The notes under the pieces were generated by a model. The model was given only the letters and a program-made list of their open reading frames with translations, searched no databases and had not been told where the DNA came from. A DNA stretch of 64,000 nt from Acridotheres tristis (taxonomy: Eukaryota > Chordata > Aves > Passeriformes > Sturnidae), in NCBI GenBank assembly GCA_037013685.1, contig CM072886.1, forward strand, positions 84,078,922-84,142,921, written 5' to 3'. Positions 50,889-60,743 of the stretch are shown here, piece by piece (position 1 is the stretch's first letter; every line of letters starts with the position of its first letter). Position numbers and translations under genes: made by a program.

Positions 50889-50950
50889 TATATAAATATA
50901 TAAATATGTAAATATATAAATATATAAATATATAAATACATATATATGTA
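50889..50950. repeat. (TAAATATA)n AT-rich simple repeat
   Basis: Seven or so copies of an eight-base AT unit occur with minor variation (a single G in one unit, a C in another). It is likely unstable in length. Confidence 0.85.
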
Positions 50951-52573
50951 TTGGGACTGACATGAACTGAGATTGTATTTAAGTCATTGACTCATGATCA
51001 TTTGTAGATCTTTCCTGGCAATATCCTCTTTACATTTGGAAATCTGCCCTATCTAGAGAAAATGTTAAACCTGCATTATGGTCAAAGGATTTTTTCTTTT
51101 GGTATAGTCTCAGGTTAAGGAAGAGGCTCTGATTTTATACAAAGGATATTATATAGTCATACACATTTTCAAAACTATCACTGGAGAAGTGAGGTCACTT
51201 TCTGCAATTGCTTCTCCATTTTCCTGATGTGTTCTAAAGGAGCCAAAGGGCAACATTAACCAAAGAGTTTCATAAATTAAAATTTTCATTCCCTCACATA
51301 GCTTTGACACTTTTTGCTAGTTAAGCAAGACTGAGATGTAAAGGAGTTACTGTTTTCCTACTGTGTTCTTACCATAAAATGTAGTGTTTATGTATTATCT
51401 GTCCAGAATAACTGCTGTGACAGGACAAAAAGCTTGTCTATATTCTCCTGTTCCTGCAGAAAATGCAAGAGGGAAAGGAGTTCTGGCAGCTGGGTTCAGG
51501 AAGCAGAGAAATGGGACTCTTTCAAACCAGAAAAAGTCTCAGACTTGACAGGGACTCGGCAAGGGGCAGAACCAGGGACAATGGCCATTTCCTGAACGTG
51601 GAGGGAAGGAGGTATCAAGGCTTTTCCCAGAGCAGTAGTATTATTGGAAGAAGATCTCTTGTTAAATTCAAAATGGTGTTGAGATTTGGCAAGAATTAAA
51701 TGCCATCTGATAGCTAGCGTTACACCAAAAAATGTCTTGCATATCTTAAAAAAGGGAGCATACTTTGCCTGTCACTAATTTATAATTACAGGACAGCCCT
51801 ATTAGCTTGAAACCAAAAAGCCTGCACAAGTAAAAACCAGCAGTCTTTACTGCCCTTAGAGAAATGTTCTTTAAGGGAGTTGTTATTAATGTAGCCACAT
51901 AGTTATTTCAGAACTTAGCCAAATCTCTTTGACCATAGCCCAGTAATATGGCCTCATTTACCTTTTATTTGAACTGCAGTATATATATGGTAAAACTGAA
52001 TTGAAGTTGCATCAGACTATTTGTCACGGCTTCCTCTGACAACTTCAAAGTTATATCTACCTCAGAACAAGTTTCCAAGTCAGCAGGATGGAAGATATTT
52101 ATGTGTGAAGAATGATGAAAATGTGGAATTTTATTGTAGTTTTGTTTTGGCTGTGACTTGTATCTGGTCTTGATTTTCTTAGTGTTTTATATTTGAAGGC
52201 TTGGAAAGGGGAGATAGATCAGTTAATGCATTGACAGTAATACACTGGTTACAAAATACTGATAGAAAAAAGTTGAGATCTTGACATTGGGAAGAAATTC
52301 TTTGTAGAAAGTGATTATAATATGCAGTAGCCATATGGAATTTTACTTTCTGCTTTTGGTGACCTAAAAGTAATGTGAAATTTACCTCCCTGTCCTTTTG
52401 AAAGTTTCCTCAGAGTCTCATTTTTATCACCTCACAGTATACTGCTTTTAGGCAGATGAAGAGGGATTTTAACAAAAGCAGGAAAGGAATAAACCAGAAC
52501 CAGCCCAGTTCTTAAGGAAAGGCCTGTATCTCTTAAACCTTGTCCCCCCTGCAGACTTGGAAGGCAGAGGGAT

Positions 52574-52621
52574 GCTGGCTCGTTGCATGGAGAGTCTGCT
52601 GGCTCTTTGCATGGAGAACTT
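52574..52621. repeat. 24-bp tandem duplication
   Basis: Two consecutive 24-bp units, both beginning GCTGGCTC and sharing TTGCATGGAGA, differ at three or four positions. A chance antisense frame reads this as a repeated Lys/Asn-Glu-Pro-Ala motif, without coding support. Confidence 0.8.
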
Positions 52622-55384
52622 GCATCAGCTTCAACAACTACTCGCATGGAGTAGGGCTGAGGAACACAATGGGGAATATTTCCCGTCTTTCTTTCAGCCT
52701 TTTACCACAGATATCTTTGTGTTTATGTGTTCTTTAATAGCTGAAGTGGACTGGGCACTGTCAGTTTAAATCTTGGTGAACGTTGTGTGGAGGAGAGGGG
52801 TAAGGAAAAGAGAAGAACAGTGCTTTGCCACAGTTTCACAGGGAAAATTGCCTATCCTCTGTAACCTTATATCTGGCTTTAGCCAATGATAGCACTCATT
52901 TCAGGCACTCTAAAAATAACAAGCAGGCAAAATAGGGAAGAAATGCAATTATAGATACTAGTCTGAGCTTTTAAATTCTTTTTAATAATAGTAGGTAATA
53001 TAAGCATCTGTCTCTCAGATTTATGAAGCTGTGCTTTTCACGATACTTCAGAGTTTCAATTCCAAAATTGCTATGTAATAGACATAATATTTTGAAACAG
53101 CAAATCCACTGCGCAGAAATGCTAGCCTAAAGGAAAAATGTGAGGGCAGGAGGAAGGGAAGGAGGGAGATCTCAAACTGTCCTGCAACATGCAATACTGA
53201 ATGGCAGAAGAATCAAATGGCCTTTTTTCCTTCAAATTAGCATTTGTGCCTACAAGTAGTGTTCAGTATAGCAATGTTCTTTCAGTGGTTTTTTGATAAT
53301 ATTGCATGTTAAAAAAAATCTAATGTATTGCTATTTCTTAGTGTTTCTATAATGATGAAATGAAGAGGGAAATACAAGGCAGAATGTACATATCAGAGTA
53401 AGAGTAAGATTCCCTTGTGAAACAAGGTTGATTTATTTATTTTGCAGCTTTTACTCCTGTTCACAGTATTTTCTACAGGCAAATGCCTCTTCAGACATGG
53501 AAATATGAAGGGGATGGTGAACTATATCTCCTGTGCACTGGAGTAGCTTTGGCTGTTGGACAGTGGTTCTAGGAGTGAGTGCTCTCCATGTGGAGCAGGA
53601 GGGAGAGAAATGGCAATGCTCAGGTAATGAGCAAAGTCAAGCAGAGAAGTACCCTTGAAATGAGTCCATAGCAAATCACTCCTAGCTAGATTAAATGGGC
53701 TGGTAGGCCAGCAGCTGGGACTTGACCCTGTAAAAATCGAGCTTGGTATAAAGTAATACAATAATACTTTTGTTTGGAGCACAGTCTTTGTAATGTGTCT
53801 TCGCTACTACTTTACCTTGCCCTGACTGCCTTTTTGTATTGTTGAGCTTAATTTGCTCTCCTGCTGCCCTTTACTTATTAGCTGGATGTACAGAATGATG
53901 CGTTGGATTAGATAGATAGATGGAATTAGAATATAAGACTGTTTGTACTTCCTCTTCTTCTTGCTGTTTCTTACTCATGACAAAAAGTGAATAGTGGTCC
54001 TCTTCAGAAGAATTGCTTTATGGAGTGACTCTCTGGCCCCCAGGGGATGGAAAAAAGACAAACAGATAATTTTAATGCAAAGGGAACATACCTGCTATGG
54101 TCCCTGTGCAAAACACACTGCCTGTGTTTCTGTCCGTACCACTGTGTCCAAATTAGAATAAGCATTCTCACTCTTTGCATAAAACATACCCTTAAAAAGT
54201 AATGTTAATGTGCTGCTTAGCAGTCATAGCTAATCTTCTTATGGAGATTGTGCTGCAACTAAACTGAGGGCCAAAGTAAATCAGGCTTTCATTTTTAATG
54301 ATGAATGTTTCTGGAACAGAATGTATCAATCCCAGACAGCAATCAGAACTGAGATGGAGATAAGGTCAAAAATGAGTATTTATAACACTAGGGAGAGGAA
54401 TACTATTGGTGGAATTCTTCTTCTAAAAAAAATAAAACAAAACCCACAAGTAAAAAAAATGCATAAAATTTCTGGACTATGTTCGCACTTTATAAACAAA
54501 CTGAAAATTATGGAAACAAGGAGCCCAGATACTTGAGAAGCCATGTTTTATTTTGGGGAACTTCCATGTGGGGCATCTTCTAACCCAGTGAAGAATTTCC
54601 AAGGCATTTCAGAATACAGATCTAAATAGTTTGCTAATTCCCTGTAAATCCCCAAATTTAAGAATACTCCATATCCCACAATATTTTTCTATGTCTGTGC
54701 ATTTAATATAGTGCAACCATCAAGATAGTTTTAGATGCCTGCTGTCACAGAGGGTGAAAGCCCTGAATAACATTGGATGATTGTTATACACTCTGATTTC
54801 CAGGATCAGGTATCAGGCAGCTACTGAAGAACTTCAAGCATTTATTGAAAGACAACTCAGCATTTGATTTGAGTGCTCTGTTGAATTGGAAGTTGAAAAA
54901 CCCCAGCTTAAAAAAAGAATTAAAATAAACACTCAAGTGTAGAGAAAAGGTATTGCCAAGAAGTTGACCTATGCACCGAGAGAAACTACAGCCAAGACCT
55001 CCCTGTGCTGCACAGAGCTGGAAGAAGGAGGAGTTCCTACCTAGTGTTGTCAGTTTCCGTGGGGCAAACAACCCCATGACTCAAGGGAGAGAAATAGGAT
55101 GGGTTAGGGATAGTTTCAGTTCACCATTTCTGTAAGGAAATGTCAGGAAGTTTCTACATACCCTACTGGCTGTGACAATGTGCTCTACACATAATCAGCT
55201 AAAAAAAAAATGAGCAAGCTGATTGTCTAAGGAATTAATTCCTTCTGTGTCTTCTATTTTTATGTCGTCCTATTGCATAAACAGTACCATGGTTACCTCT
55301 TACTCTGTCATGGTTTGACAGTGCTGTCTTTCCTAAATCTTGCTGTTTGTCCTTCTCCACCTTGTCCTTTGTTTCCAGTGGCAG

Positions 55385-55408
55385 ACCGATGAAGAAGAGG
55401 ATGTTGAG
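55385..55408 (+). CDS. FHOD3: FHOD3 alternative microexon encoding a T(D/E)5XE motif (muscle type)
   Basis: This 24-nt microexon encodes TDEEEDVE, an exact fit to the T(D/E)5XE motif known from the muscle-specific FHOD3 isoform. In published work the motif is phosphorylated by casein kinase 2, which targets the protein to myofibrils and protects it from degradation. The exon lies between a TGGCAG acceptor and GAG|GTATGG. It is in phase 0 at both ends, so inclusion adds eight residues between MITD and SGKFS, and skipping leaves the frame intact. A second acceptor six bases upstream (TTTCCAG at 55372-55378) would add Trp-Gln and give a 30-nt exon from 55379. I favour the 24-nt form because eight residues is the length described in mammals. 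Downstream GCAUG motifs suggest RBFOX control. Confidence 0.85.
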
Positions 55409-55426
55409 GTATGGTTCTCTGAAAAA

Positions 55427-55431
55427 GCATG
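55427..55431 (+). promoter_or_regulatory. GCAUG motif, possible RBFOX splicing site
   Basis: GCATG starts 18 nt after the microexon donor. RBFOX proteins bound downstream of an exon generally promote its inclusion in muscle and neurons. A five-base motif arises often by chance, so the argument rests on position. Confidence 0.4.
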
Positions 55432-55592
55432 TCATCCCATGTCTCCTGTGTGCTGTGATATCTAATTTCTAACTCAGATAGTATGGACTACTCAACTCCA
55501 TCTGCTCAATTGGAACTATGAACCATGACATATTTCTCATACCTTTTTTTCTCAATCATAAGAATGCGTTTTTATAGTCAGCTTTAACCATA

Positions 55593-55598
55593 TGCATG
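55593..55598 (+). promoter_or_regulatory. UGCAUG motif, possible RBFOX splicing site
   Basis: The full six-base TGCATG lies about 185 nt downstream of the microexon, inside the window where intronic UGCAUG enhancers act. It is supporting evidence for tissue-specific inclusion. Confidence 0.45.
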
Positions 55599-57957
55599 CC
55601 TGTCCTCTTGAATAAGGATATCCTTATCTGAGGGCTTAATAATTTTAAGTTTCCTTGTTTCTTTTCCTTACTGTCTGTAATGTACTGCAAAGTATCCCCA
55701 TTACTCAAAGCATCAGTGATCTAAATGTTATGGGGACCGTAAATTACTTTGGCTACAGATTACCAGGATAATTTCATACTCATTAAGCTGTATAACCCCA
55801 CATGGTATTATTTTATAAGTTTTCAAACGATTCAAGATATAGGGATTTTAAGCAAATCCTAACTGTTTGCCTTGCTGTATAAATAGAAAACGAGACACTT
55901 CATTCATCATAGAGATGAGCCATAGAGTAGTTCATGTAGCTATCATAAAGTGCTCCTGAAGGTGATGTTCTAGCTATATTCATAATAAAAGTTTACTGAT
56001 TTGAGGAGCATCTTTTTTGCTATGCATTTTTTATGCGGCATTAGAGCTTTCTTCAATTGGCTGAACATAAACAATGTGGCTTCATGCTCACTGTTTCATA
56101 GATGGGGTCATTTTCTCAACAGGATGGGGTTTGGGCAGCAATTTATGGTAACTTCTGAAAATTAAGGAAATTAAATAAAACTTTTGGCTCTAGAGCTTTG
56201 CCCCCAGTGATGGTTTGTGCTGTATAGCTTAGAGCATGGAAAGAAAATTACATGAATTTGCCTGTTTATGCCAACATGTAACTAACCTGTGTGAACAGGA
56301 ACTAACAGTTATGTGAAGGCTTTATCCTTTGGATTTTTTTGAGATTGTATTAATTAGCTGAACAACCTACTTTGTATAAGAGAGTAGTCTTAATGCAAAA
56401 ACAGCATGCCCTTTCATAGGAGCTTTTCCTCTAATATTTTTCTGTCTCTTAATTTCACATGTGAAACTCTAGCACTTGCATACTTTTCACATCAAAATGT
56501 TGCAAGCTAATCTTTTAACAAGAAAACAAACTTCTAACTATCAAAAATAGGTTTCATACTGATATATTTAGCTCAGTGCCTTGTAGGGATTATTGTTTTG
56601 CTACTCAGTTAACTTGCTATCTTACCCCAAAAAGTCACTGTGTTAAAATAGAATCATCTTATCACTGGTTGCCAGATTACACATTTTCAATTTGCAGTCT
56701 TGACATGGGGACTTGATCAAAGCTCTGAAAGTAGGGCCCAGTCTTTTCTTTCAATTTGCCATTCTCTGACAGAAGGGCTTTGCAGGTTTGCATCCTTTTA
56801 ACTGACTGGCTTGATATCACCAAGTGAATAATTAATGTTGTTTATTATGCAAAGGAAGAAGAGAAGGCAGCACTTGTCCTTTCATCTGTGCTGAATTAGA
56901 GTAAGAAAGATTAAAAGGAAAAACAAAACATATTTTGGTGTCTGATGCTGGACTGATAGGAGTGAGAGAACTGAGGTTTATTATTATCTGTTGATGCCTG
57001 TTTGCTGTCAACAGGGTCGGTATTTCCTGCAGTCAGGGCTGTATTTTCAGTGTGCTTTGACCTTTCTGCAGATAAGAGTGTAGTGGCAAATACCAGCATC
57101 CAAGCCCTTTGGAGGCAGAGTCTGGGAAGGGAGAGCAGCCCAGCAATGCAAGCCTTTCTCCTTAGAAAGTAGCCACTTCTGCTGCTCCCACCCATTCCTA
57201 GGTGGTTGGTTGGGTCACTAGTGGGGCTGCTGCATACCCACACTGTGTGCCCAGCTAGTGTAGCTGCTCTTGTTCATGTGGAGGTGACTGGGAAGCAGAG
57301 GGCAGACTCCTCAATCTCTTGTAAGGTTTTGTTTGTTCTTCTGACTGCAGTTTTTGTGTTTTGGCCATAAATAATTTGTCTCAGTGCTTTGGGACCAGGG
57401 ACTTTTTAAGAGTTAGTGGTAATGTATATTAAATCTACTTGTAGATAATTGTGTTTTAGAGCAGTTTGAGTTTTCTGTGCATCAATGCAGAGAGATAAGA
57501 GGGAAAGGTGTCTCTTCCTAGACCGCTGTCCCCATTTTGCCTTGCTACTGAAAGATGATTGTACAGGGAAAATTGCAGTTTCTTTTTTCTCTTGGGTCTC
57601 ATGCTGTTCCTCTCAGCATTATGCCTGACCCCAGATCAGGCCCAGTCTGGATTGAAGGTTTCAAAGCAAGTCCTTGCTTTGCACCTTTTACTCTCAGACA
57701 TAAGGTCAAAATTACAAAGCTTGAGCTAATGCATCTGTTTTTCCTCTGACTGTGTCTGGTCCCTGCTGTCACCCTGTTTCAGGTTTATTTCTGGTCAGAG
57801 GGAATGCTCTGGGAGAGGAGCAACTGTTGCTGGGCTCTTTTGGGAAGAGCTGCACTCCAAACCAAGCCGGGGAGGATGCTTCTTTCCCTGCAATTTGCCC
57901 CTGGCCTACTGTCCATGGTGTTCTCAGTTGAAACAACAAATCCTTTTCCTCCCGCAG

Positions 57958-58129
57958 TCCGGCAAGTTCTCCAGCAGCTCCCCTCCCTGCCAGAGCCAGC
58001 CCCAGGGCCTGCAGTACGCCGAGGATGCTGCTGAGCACGAGAACATGAAGGCAGTGCTCAAGACCTGCTCCGTGGGTGGTGACAGCACCATGGCACTCGG
58101 CGTCCGCACCCGGAGCCGGGCCAGCCGAG
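57958..58129 (+). CDS. FHOD3: FHOD3 exon, C-terminal tail
   Basis: This 172-nt exon follows TCCCGCAG in phase 0 and ends with one base (G) before GTAAGT. It reads SGKFSSSSPPCQSQPQGLQY, AEDAAEHENMKAVLKTCS and GGDSTMALGVRTRSRASR. The AEDAAEHENMKAVLK segment is a FHOD hallmark between FH2 and the DAD. The Arg/Ser-rich end may add to the basic region. Compared with human FHOD3 as I recall, the Ser/Pro stretch and the CSVGGDST segment differ, including a short deletion, while the flanking blocks are conserved. The tail is likely flexible and links FH2 to the autoinhibitory DAD. Confidence 0.96.
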
Positions 58130-58855
58130 GTAAGTGACAGCATTTCCTCGTGGCCACATTTCTTGTGCTGTGGTAGCCACGCAGTGGCCCAAACACGGAT
58201 CATGTCTCCCTTGAGTAGCACTCACAGCTGCAAAGGTGGAGGGGGAAGGAGAACATCCCAGTGGTGTGTTCATGGTAGAAGTGATTTGAGGCATGGGATG
58301 AAGAAGAATTTTCCTGAAGTTTCAACGCAGCCAGAGTAGGGGTGTCAAGAGTCCAAGCCTGCAGAAATTTTCAATTCTCCCTGCATGATGATGGTGACTT
58401 CCCACTAACACCCCAATTCATGCTCTCATCATGAAAGCAAAATGAGCCATCTGGAGAATCCAGGATGTGGTTTTCTCTTTATGTTTGATAGAAGCAAGTA
58501 GAAAGTAGCAATTCAAATTCAAATGAAAAGACCTTGCAGTATTCTATGAATGACTGGGGAGAGACTGGGAGAAAATGTGTAGGAAAAAGGTGATGTGTCC
58601 TTTAACCACTTCCCCTGATGAACTGCAAAGGTAATGAGTACTTGCTTTTGTCTTCCCCTCACCACTCCCATACTTGCAATACATGGAAGATGGTTTTGGA
58701 GTAAAGATGATACACTAAAATTCAAGTCTTCATTTTCTTTTCTGGTATTTCTTCTCTTTCATGTCTGGATATCTTACACTTTCTTGATACTTTGGGTTTT
58801 TTTTTAATACAACTGATAACACATCCACAGCATCCAATTCTAAGTCTGTGTATGT

Positions 58856-59406
58856 GTAGTTGTACTGGTTTGAAAGCAAAAACCAGTGAGAGACTCCAAG
58901 TCAGTAATACAATTTAATTAAAAAAAAAGAAAAAAGTAAAAATAAAATACATGCAATAATACAAAAGAAAACCACTGACAGAGTCAGAATACATACAACC
59001 TGACACCCTGTCAGTCAGGGTGTTGGTAGCAGTCCGTATAAATGGTGGCTGCAGTCCTCCTGGATGACAGATGTGATTCAGTTGAAGCAGTGTTTCTGTA
59101 GAAGGTGTAGTTATCCTCTGAAGGTCCAGCAATGATGTGGAAAAGGTCTGACTTTCCTCTGGGATCCAGTGGAAAGAGGCTGCCTTGGTGTTCCAAATCT
59201 CAGTTTTTATCTAGCTAGGAAAGGCTTGGCTCCTCTTTCTGGCTGGAGCATCTCCCAATGGGATGATGTAGTCTTATCAGTCATACAGTAGGACTTAATG
59301 GCCCATTAGCAGAGGATATCCCAAAGAGATAATGATCACCACCCCTCCCCATTTCAACAGATGGTGATAGAATAAATATTTTTGCATTGTAACCCAGGAC
59401 AGTAGT
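58856..59406 (-). mobile_element. Solo endogenous retroviral LTR, songbird ERVL type, with 5-bp target duplication
   Basis: The LTR body is 58861-59401 (541 bp) and is flanked by GTAGT on both sides (58856-58860 and 59402-59406). It begins TG and ends CA. On the minus strand it starts TGTCCTGGG, as many avian ERVL LTRs do, and carries an ATTAAA poly(A)-type signal near the end, so I place it antisense to FHOD3. The inner blocks (ACAATTTAATT, ACCACTGACAGAGTCAGAAT, AATGGTGGCTGCAGTCCTCC) are ones I associate with passerine repeats. A 5-bp duplication fits ERVL. No internal gag, pol or env sequence is present, so this is the product of LTR-LTR recombination. The family name is from memory. Confidence 0.85.
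59003..59023. repeat. Perfect 8-bp hairpin inside the LTR
   Basis: ACACCCTG and CAGGGTGT are separated by TCAGT. The hairpin lies within the LTR and may be a conserved feature of the family. Confidence 0.7.
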
Positions 59407-59460
59407 TTATTAAGGCTTAAAACCATCATCTTGGCTAATTCAGAAGTTTCACAGCCCCAG

Positions 59461-59858
59461 TGTCAGCTAACTGAAGTACGAAGGTTAAACAGAGCAACAA
59501 GCTGAACAAGCTGAAGTAATCCACTGAATGCTGATCAGGAGAGTGTCCTGATTGTGAGAGTCAGCTTGTGTTTCCCAGAAGAACAGCCAAGGCAGAAAAT
59601 GGGTGAGCCACACAAGAACTTGTCAGGAGCAGTGTTGTAATAGAACTGCTCCTGAAAAAGCCAGGAGACGAGGCAGCTGAGTTAGCCTAATCAAAGCTAA
59701 TTATGGACTTTAAGGATATGGTATAAAATGGCCTTGTTGGTGATTTCTTAGCTGCTTGCAATTGTATCACATCCATTCTTTTGCAGAGTTCACTGTCAGT
59801 GTTCTCACTGCGCACTAACCTTCAAATAATTTAAAAACAAAACACACACAGAACAGTA
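59461..59858 (+). mobile_element. Possible second LTR-like element
   Basis: The stretch starts TGTCAGCTAACTG, is rich in AAGC and GAAG words and has a good TATA box (TATAAAA at 59722-59728) followed by a more CT-rich segment, as in an LTR U3-R layout. CCCAG occurs directly before it (59456-59460) and after it (59859-59863) as a possible 5-bp duplication. However, the 3' end would be GTA instead of the canonical CA, and the family is not one I can name. The call is tentative. Confidence 0.35.
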
Positions 59859-60581
59859 CCCAGTGGTGGAGGAACCCAATGACGTGTTACACAATGCCCT
59901 GTGGAGTAAGGAGTGCCAAAGCCTTGGGTTCAGAAACATGGCTCACTTGTCTGCTTGTGGTTTTAACCGAAACTGCTTTCAGCTTTTCAGCTTGACTCTT
60001 ACTCTTACTCATAACAGAGGACACACACAGTACGTGCCAGGACACGTACAGCTCTGTGATAAGAAGGTGAATTCTTCATTGTGAAGGGGACAAAACATGT
60101 CAAACCACACTTTATGCCCTTCTCTTGTCCCTTTGCTCTAGGTTGTGATACAGATGCTCAGAAATTGTTACATCTTTCTTTCACTATGAAAGGACCTGTG
60201 TTTCCAATTTGCATCAATCTCTAAGATGTGCCATGTCTTCTAGTGTCTTTGTAATAGGAGCAGAGAGAAACATGGTCACAAAACACTACCCATCCTTCGC
60301 TTATTGGCAGCCTCTAGCAGGCATTTGCTGGAGACAAATGTGATCAAGAGAAAGACACCGAGGCTTAAAGGAATAGGAAGTGTGTATATAAATATATGTG
60401 TATTAGAATTGTGTTTGAGCTCTTGGCTCTCTGCTGGTGCAGCAAGGAGTCTAGGCTATTATTTAGAAATATTCTCCATTAGGCAGATGATTCTTCTCTA
60501 GTCAATTTGAAGTTGGGATGACTAAGCTGCCAGCCGTAATTTCCCAATTTTTCCCCAAATTCACTTGCTGAACTTTTCCAG

Positions 60582-60743
60582 GCCGTATTGGTTCATGGAA
60601 CGCTGGCAACGACGACTCCCCAAATGCGACGGATGACGCCGCGGATGAGATCATGGATCGCATTGTCAAGTCTGCCACACAAGTGCCAAGCCAGCGAGCG
60701 GTGCCTAGAGAGAGGAAGAGGTCACGAGCAAATAGGAAGTCAT
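60582..60743 (+). CDS. FHOD3: FHOD3 exon, C-terminal tail and basic region before the DAD
   Basis: This 162-nt exon follows TTTTCCAG with two bases completing Gly and ends with one base (T) before GTGAGT. It reads RIGSWNAGNDDSPNATDDAA, DEIMDRIVKSATQVPSQRAV and PRERKRSRANRKS. The DDAADEIMDRIVKSATQVPSQR block is almost invariant in FHOD proteins. The basic RERKRSRANRKS is the polybasic part of the autoregulatory region that binds the N-terminal half and keeps the formin inactive. Two serines (codons 60722-60724 and 60740-60742) correspond to sites reported as ROCK targets in FHOD1/FHOD3; the third site, a Thr, should be in the final exon. The one-base carry-over T fits a following Leu codon, as expected for the DAD core. 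That exon is not in the window. Confidence 0.96.

Larger units (their letters stand above)
49934..55384 (+). other. FHOD3 intron upstream of the microexon, about 5.5 kb
   Basis: The donor is GTAAGT. The 3' end has a good CT-rich tract (TTTGTCCTTCTCCACC nearby) and two AG acceptors six bases apart. It contains TG/TA and TAAATATA simple repeats (50403-50450 and 50889-50950), a T tract (50683-50701) and a 24-bp tandem duplication (52574-52621). No mobile element is recognised, and small open frames have no support. Confidence 0.75.
55409..57957 (+). other. FHOD3 intron downstream of the microexon, about 2.5 kb
   Basis: The intron runs from GTATGG to TCCCGCAG. The first 200 bp carry the two RBFOX-type motifs. 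The rest is AT-rich to mixed sequence with no recognised repeat. Antisense open frames near 56911-57243 and 57769-58221 lack support, the latter overlapping the next exon. Confidence 0.75.
58130..60581 (+). other. FHOD3 intron with a solo LTR, about 2.5 kb
   Basis: The intron runs from GTAAGT to TTTTCCAG. The central part holds a solo LTR with intact target duplication (58861-59401) and, immediately after, a second LTR-like stretch (59461-59858). The remainder shows no recognised feature. Confidence 0.8.

Noticed and set aside
57769..58221. 150-codon minus-strand open frame over the C-terminal tail exon
   Set aside because: It overlaps the conserved FHOD3 exon antisense and shows no independent homology.
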